A DNA stretch of 64,000 nt from Pleurotus ostreatus/Saccharomyces cerevisiae fusant. Lineage: Eukaryota; Opisthokonta. The notes below the pieces were generated by a model. The model was not told the origin of the DNA. It did not search any database and was given only the letters and a program-made list of their open reading frames with translations. The DNA lies in NCBI GenBank assembly GCA_024196135.1, contig JAMQCK010000081.1, positions 20,903-84,902 of the forward strand, in the 5' to 3' direction. This document shows, piece after piece, positions 10,950 through 23,348 of the stretch (the first letter of the stretch is position 1; the number at the start of each line of letters is the position of its first letter). Position numbers and translations under genes: made by a program.

Positions 10950-13900
10950 ATGTCTGGGAAACAGCCCTCCCGCTCTAGCAGCGTTGACGAGAAGGGGAAC
11001 GATGCTGGGAAGGAGACGACGACTCCGACAACTAAGGACGCGAAGACCACGAAGGATGTAGGGAAGCCGAACAGAGGGATCGCAGCAGCGGGCCCGGGCG
11101 AGAAGCTGCAGCTCGACGAGGGGGAGCAGCGTCTGCGTCTCCGCGAGCATTGGTGGCAACTCTGGTGCGTGGGAAGTTGTGTGGGGAGTACACGAGTTGA
11201 ACATGCGCACTTGTTAGGATTCCGGGCAAAGCGCCTCCCCCACCGCCAGCCAACATCGACGATGCACCGGTGCGTTGCCCGATTATCGGTTCGTACGCTA
11301 CGGTAGTCTGACGTTCACCGACAGATCATCCCTCTGGCCCACGCCAACTTCCTCTCGCAACTCACATACCAATGGATCACACCACTCATGGTATGGGCTC
11401 ATTCGATCTCTCTACTCGGTTCCATCATTCAATCACCCTGCTTAGGTCCTCGGATACCAGCGCACGCTACAAGCGTCGGACCTATGGAAAGTCGACCCCT
11501 CACGCGAATCCGGTACGCTGACATCCCTGCCAACTCCTAGTCTCATTCTTATCCCCCCACAGGCCACCTCTCCGCCGTCTTCGACGCCTCCTGGGACCGC
11601 CGCATCCTCGAAGCCGCCGACTACAACAAACGCCTCTCCGCCGGCGAGATCTCCCCCACCCTCCGCCAGCGCCTCACCTGGACTTTGCGCTCGCTGACCA
11701 CGCCCTCCCACTTCGCTTCCCGGCGCGCCGCCTTTGAAGACGAGTGGCGCACCACGACAGGCAAGAAGGAAGCGAGCCTCGCGTGGGCGCTCAACGATGC
11801 CTTGGGGCGCGAGTTCTGGATGGGAGGGATCTTCAAGGTCGTCGGAGATACGGCGCAGCTGATGATCCCGCTTATTGTCAAGGCAATCATTAATTTTTCG
11901 AGGGATAAGGAGGCGGCGAAGGCGGCGGGGCAGCCGGAGCCGGGGATTGGGAATGGGGTGGGGATGGCGATTGGCTTGTTGTGTTGCATTATTTTGCAGA
12001 GTTTGTGCACACATCAGGTGAGTCGAAATTGTCAATCAGTCGCTGGAGGAGCGAGGGGGGCAAGGACGCTGACAGCTGGCCCAGTTCTTCTGGCGCTCCA
12101 TGCACAGTGGCGCGCTTTCGAGGGCCACCCTCATCAACTCGATCTACAAGCGAGGTGTTTTGCTGTCTGGCAAGGCCCGAGTCGAGATTCCGAATTCGAA
12201 CCTCGTGAATCACATCTCGACGGACGTCAGTCGCGTAGACCAGGCGGCACAGTGGTTCGTGAGTATATCCCCCTTCACATCGAGTTGGCAAGTTTATCTG
12301 ATGTCCTCCCACAGCATGCAGGTACTTATCCACCGACTTATCCTAGTCCCAATGAAGTATTGACTGACCCCCTCGCTAGCATGGACCGCCCCGATCCAAG
12401 TCATCGTCTGCCTGATCATTCTACTCGTGCAGCTCGGCCCGAGCGCCCTCGTCGGCTTCGTCCTCTTCTTCTTCATGATGCCCATTCAGGAGCGCTCCAT
12501 GCACTTCCAGATCAAGATGCGGAAGGCCTCGGTGAAGTTCACGGAGCAGCGAGCGAAGGTTATCCTCGAGGTGCTGAGTCAGTGTCATTTGACGGGTGTA
12601 AGCAACTGATGTGGACTGATTATCGTGACAGGCTCGATGCGGATTGTGAAGTACTTTTGCTATGAGGTGCCGTTTTTGAACCGTGAGTGGTGTCTATGTT
12701 TTGGTAGGTGCAGAGTCTGACAAGGGCGTAGGTATCGCGAAGATCCGCAACCAGGAGATTAAGGGTATCCGCCGGATTCAGAATTTGCGTTCGGCGAAGT
12801 GCGTCTTTGTCGAGCTGTTCGTTGAACTGGGATACTGACCGGTCTCCAGCATGGCCTTTGCGTGGTCCATCCCCGTACTTGCAGCGACCGTCGCCTTCGT
12901 CACGTATACGAGCACGCACGACGGCTTCGACACCGGTGTCATCTTCGCGTCGCTCAGTTTGTTCAATGTGAGAGTTGGTCCAAATCATACTGAGCCTCAC
13001 AGCTGACTCTCCCTCACAGGCCCTCCGTCAACCGATGCTCTTCCTCCCGCGCTCGATCTCCGCCACTGCGGACGCCCGCAACGCGATGGTCCGCCTCAAG
13101 AAGCTCTTTCACGCCGAGACGATGCCCGCGCGCCCCTTCGTCATCGACCCCGAGTTGCCGCTCGCCGTCGACGTGCGCAACGCGACGTTCGAGTGGGAGA
13201 AGTCGCTCGCGACGGGGAAGCCGGATAAGAGCAAGAAGGAGGCGAAGAAGGATGAGAAGGAAAGGAAGGAGGCGGAGAAGGAGAAGAAGGCTTTGGAGAA
13301 ATCGACTGAGGCTCACACTGACGCCCAAGCACACACGGAGCAGGAGCAGCCCGCCGGCGTCCCGCTGCGCGTCTTCCGCGTTGAGGATGTGAATATGCAG
13401 ATCGCGCCGGGAAATGTGGTCGCGATTGTGGGTAGTGTGGGCTCGGGGAAGTCGAGTTTGCTGCAGGGCCTGATTGGGGAGATGAAGAAGGTCTCGGGCG
13501 AGGTGCGCTTCCGCTCGGGGCTGGCGTACTGCTCGCAGATTGCGTGGGTGCAGAATGCGACGCTGGTGAGTGGATAAGGGTCTGAGATATGAAGGCAGAA
13601 AAGACTGACTTTGACCTAGAGAGACAACATTTTGTTCGGCAAGGAGTACGACGAGGAGCGGTACTGGGAGGTGTTGAACGACGCCTGCCTGATTCCGGAT
13701 CTCGAGGTTCTTGCTGATGGTGATCTTACTGAGGTACGCGCCTCGCATACGCTCCTTTGCCTTGACTAACCTCCTGCAGATTGGCGAGGCCGGTATCAAC
13801 CTTTCTGGCGGTCAGAAGCAGCGGGTATGTTACTCCAACCCCTTTCCTCCCAAACCGTTTCTGACATCAATACAGATCAACATCGCCCGAGCCCTCTACA

Positions 13901-16859
13901 GCGACGCCGACGTCGTCCTTCTCGACGATCCACTATCCGCTGTCGACGCTCACGTCGGCCGCGCGCTCTTCCACGGCGCAATCATGAAGCTCAAGGCCAA
14001 GGGCAAGACCGTCATCCTCGTCACCCACGCGCTGCACTTCCTCTCGCACTGCGACTTCATCTACACAATCACGAACGGTCGCATCAGCGAGGCGGGCACA
14101 TACGACGAGCTGCTAGCCAAGGATGGTGACTTCGCGCGTTTGGTGACGGAGTTTGGTGGCGAGCAGTCGCAGGGGATGACGAACAGTCAAGATCGCGAGA
14201 AGAGGCAGGCTATCTCGGCGGAGGAAGTGCGGGCGAAGATCTCGAAGGCGGGTAAGGGGACGGGGAAGATGCAGGGCAAGGTCAGTGATTCGGTCTTGAC
14301 AAGATTGGCTCGGTGCTCACTTTCGCGGTCAGCTCATCATCAAGGAGAAGCGCACGACCGGCTCTGTATCCATGCGAGGTGGGTGTTGACGTTCAGTGGG
14401 TCGTTCACGGGCGTTGACAGCTGTCGTACAGTCTACAAGGAGTACCTGAAGGCCGGCAAGGGCTGGGTCACTGTACCTCTGTTCTTCCTCACCATGGCTT
14501 TGATGCAAGGCTTCCAAGTCATGAACAACTACACCTTGGTCTGGTGGCAGGCCGAGTGAGCATTCTGTAGCCTGCTGTACGACGTTTGCTGACTTTTCGC
14601 AGTTCCTTCCATCGGTCGTTCGGCTTCTACCAGATGCTTTATGCCGTCCTTGGTATCGGGCAAGCGCTGTTTACGCTTCTTTTGTCAGGCGAATGCCACT
14701 GCCTTTCTTGCTTCATGCTGATCTTATCATAGGGGTATGTCCATGGATCTCATGGCCGCATGCGCCTCGAAGAACCTGCATCACGCATCCATCAACAATA
14801 TCTTCTACGCGAAGATGTCCTTCTTCGACACGACTCCTTTGGGCCGAATCTTGGGCGTCTTCGGGAAGGATATTGACATTGTTGATGACCAACTTCCTCG
14901 TATGTACTCCTTCCTTTCACTTCCTTGACCTCCCGCTAATGAATTCGCACAGAATCCGCTCGCATGTGTGAGCCCCATATCAATAGAGTTTCGCCTGCAC
15001 TGGAAACTCACGGGTTTTGCAGTCGCCCTTGCTATGTCCAGCTTGCTTGGCGCGATCGTCATCGTCTCCGTCGTCCAGCCCTACTTCCTCCCCGCCGCCT
15101 TCGTCATCTTCTGCGGGTACCAGTACTTTGCCGCGTTCTATCGCGCTAGCGCCTTGGAGATGAAGCGCCTTGATGCAGTACGTTCGCCCGCACCTCTAGC
15201 ATAGCTTCACCTCGAAAGACGCTGACACCCGTCGCCCAGATGCTCCGCTCCATGCTTTACGCGCACTTCTCCGAGTCGCTCACTGGCCTACCAACGATTC
15301 GTAGCTTCGGGCAGGTCGACCGCTTCATCGAGGAGAACAAGTTCTACATTGACCTGGAGGACCGCGCGCTGCTGCTTACTACGACGAATCAGCGGTGGCT
15401 GGCGATCCGGCTCGATGCGTTGGGGGCGATATTGGTCTTCTTCGTGAGTTGCCTGTCGTCAGTCTGTTGCTCAGAAAAACTGACCACCTTGCATAGATTG
15501 CCATCCTCGCGGTTGTGGGCGTGCGTGGGATCAATCCGGCGCAGATTGGTTTGATTTTGACCTACGGAAGTATGTGATATTTTCAGATTCTCAACGGAAT
15601 GTAGAAGCTGACGGAGATCCAAGGCATGCTCACGCAACTGAGCAGTATGTTCACAAGGCAGTCCGCCGAGCTCGAGGTAAGCTTTTATCGCTGGCCAGCA
15701 CCTGCGATTCCTGATCTCGTCGAACCAGAACTACATGAACTCCGTCGAGCGCGTCTCCGCCTACAGCCGCGACGGCGCTCTCGACAAGGAGCCCCCGCAC
15801 GTCAAGTCCGACGTCAAGCCGCCCGAGCACTGGCCGCACTCCGGCGCCATCGAGCTCAAGGATCTGAAGATGGCCTACCGCCCTGGCCTCCCGAACGTCC
15901 TCCACGGCCTGAACGCGAGCATCCGCGGAGGGGAGAAGATCGGTATCGTCGGACGCACGGGGAGCGGGAAGACCTCGCTGTCGCTGTGTTTGTTGCGCAT
16001 CGTGGAGTATACGGGGTCGGTGATCGTGGATGGGATTGATATCTCGACGTTGGGGCTGCGCGACTTGAGGTCGAGGATGGCGATTATTCCTCAGGATGTG
16101 CGTATGCATGACCAAAGCTGCGTTGATCGACTGACGATGTACACAGCCTATCCTCTTCAGCGGTACGGTCCGCACCGCGCTCGACCCCTTCAACCAGTTC
16201 GACGATGCCCGCCTTTGGGACGCCCTGCGCCGATCACACCTCGTGCGGCCTGAGGACGCCACGCCGGACAGCGCGACGCTCCAGGAAAAGGAAGACGGCG
16301 AGCACCACAACGAGAACCGCATCACGCTGGACACGTTCATCGAGCCAAATGGCGCGAACCTGAGTGTTGGGCAGCGGTCGTTGCTCAGCTTGGCACGCGC
16401 GCTGGTGAAGGATAGTAGGGTGGTCATCATGGATGAGGCAACGTAAGTGTTTGCGTTGTTTTGTAGCATGTTGTGCAGCGCTGACAGTATGTTGTAGAGC
16501 ATCGGTGGACTTCGTGACGGATGCTAAGATCCAGAAGACCATCCAGACGCAGTTTGCCGATCGGACGTTGTTGTGCATAGCTCGTGCGTCCTCGCCTCCC
16601 TATTCCTGCGTCAACGATTTGCTTACACCCTTCAAGACCGCTTGCGCACCATCATCTCCTACGACCGCATTCTTGTCATGGACTCCGGCAATATCAAGGT
16701 GCGTTCATCGCCGTACTCGTCTGGAATTAATGCTAACATCGACCACAGGAATTCGACACGCCCATCAACCTTTTCAACAGCCCCAACAGCCTGTTCCGCA
16801 GCCTCTGCCAGGAGAGCAACATCACTGCGGCCGACATCGAGCAGAGCCGTACTTTCTAA
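10950..16859 (+). CDS. ABC transporter, ABCC/MRP family, Yor1-like full transporter
   Basis: A long gene of roughly 20 exons and about 1,400 residues, arranged TMD1-NBD1-TMD2-NBD2 like yeast Yor1. NBD1 has Walker [10 protein letters not shown], signature LSGGQ and Walker [13 protein letters not shown]; the catalytic Glu is Asp, the usual degenerate ABCC site. NBD2 has Walker [10 protein letters not shown], signature LSVGQ, Walker [13 protein letters not shown] and the H-loop IAHR. A Lys/Glu-rich insert of about 50 residues lies near the start of NBD1 (13210-13350). Relatives at the plasma membrane export organic anions and drugs such as oligomycin. An in-frame ATG at 10920 is an alternative start. 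All conserved blocks are present, so the gene looks functional. Confidence 0.93.
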
Positions 16860-17489
16860 TTGACTACTTACTCACCCATATAGATTTCGTAGCTTCACTA
16901 GCGACGTTGATTTCGTAGCTTCACTAACGGCGTTCGGACTTACAGTACCTTCATATATGATGTATACCTGGTAATCTCGTGGATGTATAATAACAGAGCG
17001 ATTATTTTGTTCAAGATTGGCATTGGTTCGCGTAACGCTCTGAGTCTCTGACTCTGGGCTCGCCAGCGGTTCGCCAAGAGCGTCTCAGTCACGTGCACGG
17101 TTCAACTTCCCGGTCGGGCCGGTCCGATGTGATGTCACGCTGCGGTGGTGCCCATCACATCACACTTGGACCCACAACATCGATCACAACCCCCATGGTT
17201 TGCTCACTCGCACAAAGAATATGCAGCAGGTCCCCCAAGCCCTGTCACTGCATATCCGACGCGCTTAAAATTGGTTAATAAGACACTCACATGTGATCGC
17301 AACACGGAAGAAATGCATATGGAAGTCGGCGGGCGCATCGCATTGAGATGAGGACTCAGCGCCGATACAAAGACTCGGGTACAGGGCGGACATGGAGGAT
17401 AAGGTGTGGTAAGTTACAGGATGCCTTTAGGTGGCGGATGACATACAGAATTGAGATGCGACGGGAGTTGAGCTGGGGCCTGACCGGGG
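16860..17489. other. Intergenic: transporter 3' UTR and promoter of a small secreted protein
   Basis: Holds the tandem 26-bp repeat at 16883-16934 and no supportable coding frame. Confidence 0.5.
16883..16934 (+). repeat. Tandem repeat, 26-bp unit twice, in transporter 3' region
   Basis: GATTTCGTAGCTTCACTAGC plus GACGTT is followed directly by a second copy differing at two bases. It starts 24 bases after the stop codon, so it would lie in the 3' UTR. Confidence 0.75.
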
Positions 17490-17497
17490 TATAAAAG
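17490..17497 (+). promoter_or_regulatory. TATA box of the small secreted protein gene
   Basis: A perfect TATAAAAG sits 70 bases before the ATG at 17567, a typical spacing for a regulated fungal promoter. Confidence 0.6.
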
Positions 17498-17566
17498 GAC
17501 TTGAGGACAATTGATCAATACGCATCGGTCAGTCTTCTCAAACTCGCCCACATACCTTTGGTCGAC

Positions 17567-17841
17567 ATGCGCTTTACCATCTCTTCCTTGATCCTGCCCC
17601 TCCTCTTGGTCGGCGCGACCATTGCTGCGGCTATCGCGGAGGTGCCTGAGGCTCGCGATGTTGCGAAGGTGGGTATGAGCCACAATCTTTGCTGCGTTGT
17701 CGATGTTTATCGATAGTCACCATCGACTATTCGCATCTGAGCATTGTTCATCGAACCTTCACTGACTATGACCTCTAGGCCGTGGTGCAGCGCGACACCG
17801 ATGCCTGCAAGAAGTCGAGTTGTTTCAAGCGGGAGGACTGA
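17567..17841 (+). CDS. Small secreted protein, 54 residues
   Basis: Two exons, 17567-17668 and 17779-17841, flank a 110-nt intron (GTGGGT...CTAG) and join in phase 0. The N-terminus MRFTISSLILPLLLVGATIA is a clear signal peptide. The predicted mature part is short and charged, with two Cys spaced DACKKSSCF and a dibasic KR just before the C-terminus, a possible Kex2-type processing site. A perfect TATA box lies upstream. It is too short for most predictors. It lacks a C-terminal CaaX box, so it is not a basidiomycete lipopeptide pheromone. Function unknown; secreted peptide or effector-like protein is inference. Confidence 0.6.
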
Positions 17842-18421
17842 GAGCCGGTCTTGGAGAGGGAGAGACTGTGAATGACAAGAGGTCGTGTTGACTTATCCGA
17901 GAAGATCCAAGTCCACAACGTTGACGCAGCTTATATGGGCTTTTGTGGGTTTCGCGTGTCCATGGCGCTGGTTAGCAGGTCCTAGGATCTTAGGGGAGAA
18001 CAACACATTCCGAGAGATCACTTGTCGTCGTGCAGACTCACAACATGATTGTTTTGCTACTGGCGCGACGCGTCCATTGTTCTCGAGAACAATGGCACCG
18101 GCGACCGGGTACCCATCATAACCGGCCCGCATCCGGCAAGCGCTCTCCCGACGCGTCTTCCCAAGCACGCGTGTGGGGAACGGTGTCGGTACCTCCGGTC
18201 GCTGACAATGACAGTGCCCACGGCGAGGAGTATAAGGGCGGACGGCGGTGGGTGAGGGGATAGTAACCTGCTTTCCAAACGGACACGCACCAGAAGACGG
18301 ACGAACGACGATCCTTCTCGATCACCAGGTCCCCACACGCGCATACCGGCTACCCACTGCCCCGCATCGCCGCGATTTCGACTTGCTTTGCACCTCCATC
18401 ACCACATAACAGCTATCCATC
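17842..18421. other. Intergenic promoter region of the MDR reductase gene
   Basis: About 580 bases containing the 22-bp perfect palindrome at 18074-18095 and a TATA-like TATAAGGG at 18231-18238. No supportable gene. Confidence 0.5.
18074..18095. promoter_or_regulatory. Perfect 22-bp palindrome upstream of the MDR reductase
   Basis: The two 11-base halves, CCATTGTTCTC and GAGAACAATGG, are exact reverse complements meeting at an XhoI-like CTCGAG centre. The site is 327 bases before the reductase ATG. Dyad symmetry suggests a dimeric regulator's binding site, but no factor is known. Confidence 0.5.
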
Positions 18422-20266
18422 ATGCCCGCCAGCAAGACCATCGTGCTCAATGAGCGTCCGGCGAAGGACATCGACCCGCAGAGGACGTTCAGGGAGGAGA
18501 CGCGGACTGTTGGCGAGCCAGGAAAGGGAGAGGTGCTGGTGAAGGTGAGTGTTCGTGCTTCCGTAGGAAAGCAAGAGGGGGAACGAAGAGAAGGAGCACC
18601 CTCCATGATTGCTCGCCCCGGACGCCCATGATGGGGCAGGCGAACGGCGAGATGAGTGCGCATGCTGAGACCCCCTCGTATAGGTCACTTGGCTCTCGCT
18701 TGACCCCGCTATGCGCGGCTGGCTCAACAACACGCGCAGCTACCTGCCACCTGTTCAGATTGGCGAGGTGCGTTGTGGTTATCCTGTCGTTCTCCTCCCG
18801 ACGCTAATACATCCTTCCCTTCACCACCCTCCTCACACATCCACTTCTTCCACCATTTTCCACCCTCGCACACCTTGACCGGTACTGTAGACTATGCGCT
18901 CTGGAGGTCTCGGCATCATCGTCAAGGCTGGTGAGGGCGTGAAGCTCGCAGTCGGTGACGCCGTCCAGTGCTCGCCAGGTGCGTTATGTTCCCTCCCATT
19001 AATCGCCTTTCCCGGTCTTCCCTGCCCCTTCCCCTCTGTCTTCTCCTTCTCTCCACCTCACGTTTCACTCACTGCTCCCCTTTCAGGTTGGACCGAATAC
19101 GCCATCTTGAAGGCGGATACTTGCACCAAGATCGAGCTCCCCAAAGGCGCGCAGGTGCTCGACTATCTCAACACGCTCGGCATGCCCGGGATGACCGCGT
19201 ACTTTGTGAGTGTTGCGGACTCATCTGCGGAGGGCTATATGGCGGTGCGCAGTATAGAGTCGTGGCAGGACGCTGGATGGGTAGGAATCCCGCTGCCAGT
19301 GATTACGGCCCGTCCCGCGTTGGCATCGTGTTCGCCGCTCTACTGCTGCAGTTTCGCGATATTGGTATCCTTTTCCACGCCCTCGCATCCACCACACGTT
19401 CCTCTAAATATTCATACTGATCCACCCATCCCCAGGGCCTCAAAGACGTCGGCAAGCTCAAGGCCGGGGAAAAACTCCTCGTCTCGGGCGCCGCAGGTGC
19501 CGTCGGCTCCCTCGTATGCCAGCTCGGCACGAGCATGGGCGCGCAGGTGTACGCGATCGCGGGCGCGGACGACAAGTGCAAGTGGCTGGAGGGCGAGCTG
19601 GGCGTGAAGAAGGCCATCAACTACAAGGCGGCAAACTTCAAGGAGCAGCTGAAGAGCATTGGGTACATTGATGTGTACTTCGACAATGTTGGTGGTGAGT
19701 ATCTGGCCGTGTAATTGGATCCGGAGGAGAAAGCAGAAGCTCATTGTGATATACAGGCGAGATCCTCGACATGGTTCTCCTGCAACTGAACTTGCACGCA
19801 CGTATCGCCTTCTGCGGTGCGATTTCTGGCTACAGTACGTTCTTCATCCCTTCCCACCCACACAACTCACCACCCTTTCCGCCAAATCTCACTCGCCCCA
19901 CCCCCCAGACGACAAACCCCGCCCGCTCCAGAACTATCTCACCCTCATCGCCATGCGCGCGAAACTCGAGGGCTTCATCGTCTTCGACTACGCCAAGCAG
20001 TTCGCCGCCGCGCGCGCGGAGCTCGCCGAGGGGCTCGCGTCGGGGGCGATCAAGCGCAAGTTCCACGTCGTGGAGGGGCTGGAGAAGTGCCCGGAGGCGG
20101 TGACGATGCTTTTTAGTGGGGGGAATACGGGGAAGTTGTGAGTGTTCTGATTGAGTTTTGTTCGGCGCGAATTCTGCGCGAGGCTTTGGGGCATAAAACA
20201 GGACGTCGATCTGACTAGTTTGACAGGGTGGTGAAGGTGGTGGACGAGACTACGGCGAAGTTGTGA
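18422..20266 (+). CDS. MDR-family NADP-dependent oxidoreductase (leukotriene B4 12-hydroxydehydrogenase/alkenal reductase type)
   Basis: A multi-exon gene starting MPASKTIVLNERPAKDID. Conserved blocks: LSLDPAMRGWL, the substrate-channel stretch LNTLGMPGMTAYFGL, the dinucleotide-binding LVSGAAGAVGSLVCQL, IDVYFDNVGGEILD, and a final VVKVVDETTAKL. These match the zinc-free prostaglandin/alkenal reductase branch of the medium-chain dehydrogenases, which reduce alpha,beta-unsaturated aldehydes or ketones with NADPH in the cytosol. No zinc ligands are present, as expected. One intron (about 19207-19436) is unusually long for this window. The exact substrate cannot be read from the sequence. Confidence 0.9.
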
Positions 20267-20585
20267 TTTGGCTGGGCTACTTGAAATGTGAGTTATCCGG
20301 CGCTGGAGGTATCATATATGTACTTGTACTCGATGGGCATAGGGCTCTGTATTGATTCGGCCGTGTCTATGTTCCTCGGGCCCGAGCTTCGAAGCGTGCG
20401 CGGCGATTTGCGTCGGTCAGTCAGTAATTTTGATAACATGACGGTCAAGAAATTATCGTCTGATGATACAGGGAAGCTACTATTACAATGAGGGCAGGAC
20501 AAAACAGATGGAACGAAGCATGCATAGCCGTACTAGCGGCATCCAAATCGTAGCACACACCACCACTGCCAGAGCGGCGAGTCGT
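20267..20585. other. Intergenic, convergent 3' ends
   Basis: Short space between the convergent reductase and arrestin genes. Nothing recognisable. Confidence 0.5.
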
Positions 20586-22383
20586 TCATTCGTAAGCGGG
20601 AGGTTGCTGCTGCTGACGTGCCCCGTGCCCGCGCGGGTGCTTGGTCGTACTGTGATCAGATGAGGTGAGCTTACGATCAACACCTATGAGGGATGAAGAA
20701 GGCGCACATTTCTACAGTCTCGGAGACTACGATGGCATCAGGACGCTTTGCGACGAAGCCCGTGGCCTCGAAGGGGAGTAGGACGACGGAGTACTGAATG
20801 AGAATGAGCACCCGAGCACCGACCTCAGGTAAAACGGGGACACACCTTGACACTGAAAGTATGCACGCCGCCTGTGGGTGCGAGATCGCGAGATAGGAGG
20901 ATCTCTCCAGCAAGCCTTCTCGTGCCAGACGGTGAAGGCGCAACCTCATGCCACCACGTTGCCGTTGCGAGATCGTCCACTGCCTCACTCCACGCGACCT
21001 CTCGCGGGCGAGAGGCGGGAGGCGCCCAGTAACGTACGCAGCGCCGCAGTCGTAGGGGTATGGCACCGGGCACAGCAAGTAGGTCGAGGGCTTGGGAATC
21101 GCCGGAGCGAATTTCCACTGCCACTGGCAGGGCGCTGCCACGCGTGTAGGCGAGCTAGGATGAACGTCAGGACCTATGATGAAAATAGGAAGGTGAGCGC
21201 TTACTGGCTTAGCGAGGGAGAGCTGAGGTGGAGCTCACATCAGCGTCGAACGACAATATGTGTATTTTGCGTGCTCACCGTACACTGGATTTGCACCTTT
21301 CGTGACTTGAAGACCTTGCCCTTCACGATCGCCGGTACGAAAGTGATCCAACCGCTAGGGTCGTCCGCTGGTCCCGGCACGAGGAGCCCTTGCTCCTCTG
21401 CTAGTTCACGTACGAGGGAAGGTGGACCTGGGCGAGTGATTGGGATGTAGACGATGGATGTGCGGATTCTGCAATGGTCATAAATGAGTGTCTTACGGAT
21501 TGGAGGGGAGTCTAGGATGACTCACTGCTGCACCGAACGCAATGCCCCGCGTGAAAGCGTGACTATGAGCTCGTACTGCACACTGACAGGGGTACGCTTC
21601 TCCACGAAGGTTTCCGGCAGCTTCACGCGCTGACCGCCCGCCGCGACTTCACGCGGCAACGTGATATTGACTGGGAATGTGCGGACATTGCCTGAGGGTT
21701 GATTAGGAAGAGATGATATCTCCAAGCCAGCGCTTTCCGTGGATGACGGACCGGCACCCGTCGATGTCAGAGGCCGCAGACCGCGCCCGCCACGCCCTCC
21801 ACCTGATGTGGAGGGACGCACGATGTTCGCGACTGACATGCGGCGCGACGGGCCCGGTGGGCGGGAGTATAAGGACTGGCGCTCGTCTAGGAAGGTGAAG
21901 GCGTCCTCTGGTCGAGAGCCTGAGATGACGCGTCCTGTAACCTGTGAAAGAGTCAGTTAAGCCGTCCCATGAATCCATGACTTTATCCAGAAGCAGAAGG
22001 TAAGCTATTCGAGGTAGGATCACGAAAAAAAAAATATGCACCGCCGCCATAATCTCATGCACGCCGTCCAACCTCCCCGCACGCACTTCAAGGACGCCCA
22101 CAATGTTCTCCTTCTCGTGAAAGGTCGGATGCGACCTCGTCGACCTGGCGCTGCTCCAGAGCCGTAGGACGGCCGAGCCGTCGTCGAGGGCGAATGTGTG
22201 CTCGGTGCACGCGCGTCCAGGAGATGTAGCAGGGCGTCCGGCGGATGTAGTAAGACGTCCATTAGATACAGGTAGCTGGTAGTGAGACAGATGTGATGTT
22301 GAAGGGACTGCCGTCCTTGGGCGCCTGCGCGAGTAGGGCGGCAGCTCTGTGTCGTTGGCCGAGGGGTGTCGAGAGGTCATCAC
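20586..22383 (-). CDS. Alpha-arrestin-like protein with PY motifs
   Basis: Starts at ATG 22383 (a second in-frame ATG follows at 22380) and runs through several exons. The N-terminus carries ELPPYSRR. Arrestin N-domain strands follow (EHTFALDDGSAVLRLWSSAR, FHEKENIVGVLEVRAGRLDG, VTGRVISGSR), then FPVNITLPREV and VSVQYELIVTLSRG, and later VEIRSGDSQALDLLAVPGAI from the C-domain. The last exon, reached through an intron after FFIPH, ends QQQQPPAYE and stop at 20588-20586. PPxY motifs bind the WW domains of Nedd4/Rsp5 ubiquitin ligases, so this protein probably directs ubiquitylation and endocytosis of plasma-membrane transporters. The last splice junction is inferred from phase. Confidence 0.8.
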
Positions 22384-23348
22384 GAAAGCGTCAGTCGATA
22401 GGAAATGGGACGTGCGAGGAAAAAATCAAGAAAGCCGAGAAGGGAAGAAAGACGCAGCGGGCATGCAACAGAAAACGGAGGAGAGATTAGAAATAAGAAG
22501 AGAAAAGAAAAATGGACGGCGCTTAGCCGCGCCAGAGTGGTACACTCCCGTTGCTCCAAGAATAACACAACACCTACTGCTCGTCCACCGACATGGACGG
22601 GGCAACGCACCAACGCTCGCCCTTATGTACCGCGCAACAAGAGCTTCTCACCCTCGTCTTATTGTCAGGCGGCCGCGACCTTCCACCGGGTTGCGCCAAA
22701 TACCGCTAGCGACGCGTCGCGCGCCAAGTTCAGCATCCAGTGAATGCATCCCATACCCAGTCACGCCGGTTGCATACGCGTGTACCGCTCACGTACACCG
22801 AATACGAGGGGCCTATTGTCCAGCGTGAGTACCAGGCAACGCACCGGCTCGAACAAGTGTGCTCCAGGCATATGATGAAAGGAACCAGGCAACGCACGGA
22901 GGTGAACCGGCAAATGCCGAATCAAGAACAATAGCAGTGGACAATAGCGTATGCCACGGGGAGCGTGCAAACAAACGGGGCGGGTGAAAGCCCGACGGTA
23001 AGACGGACTCTGTCGCGGAGAGTCCGCTGATGACACGTTAGCGGGAGCAATACGGGGGAGAGTAGGGTAACGATGGGGATTCCCGAGGGCTGCTTGGTGC
23101 TTGGCAATAATGTGATGAAAGTGAATGGCCTCGCTCTTGCATAGCATAGGAACACAGGGAGGGTTCGAGCCCGATGAAGGGCGTACTGATGAGCCTGATT
23201 ATGCGGCAATAATGCGGGGAAGGACGAGTCAGTACAGCAAGTAGGTTACAGCGTATGATACAGAGCACGCATCGGATGGTGCCGGTGAAGGCCCTCGCAG
23301 TCCCGAATGAACGCCACACAAGTCCGTCTCTCAAGAGATGAGGAGACC
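22384..23348. other. Intergenic region, about 1 kb
   Basis: Promoter side of the arrestin gene and 3' side of the Gln-rich gene. It includes an A/G-rich stretch (22400-22520) and a 14-base direct repeat ACCAGGCAACGCAC at 22831-22844 and 22884-22897. No supportable gene. Confidence 0.5.

Noticed and set aside
11442..12035. 197-codon antisense frame in the ABC transporter
   Set aside because: The plus strand encodes clear TMD1 sequence here; the antisense frame is a GC-bias shadow.
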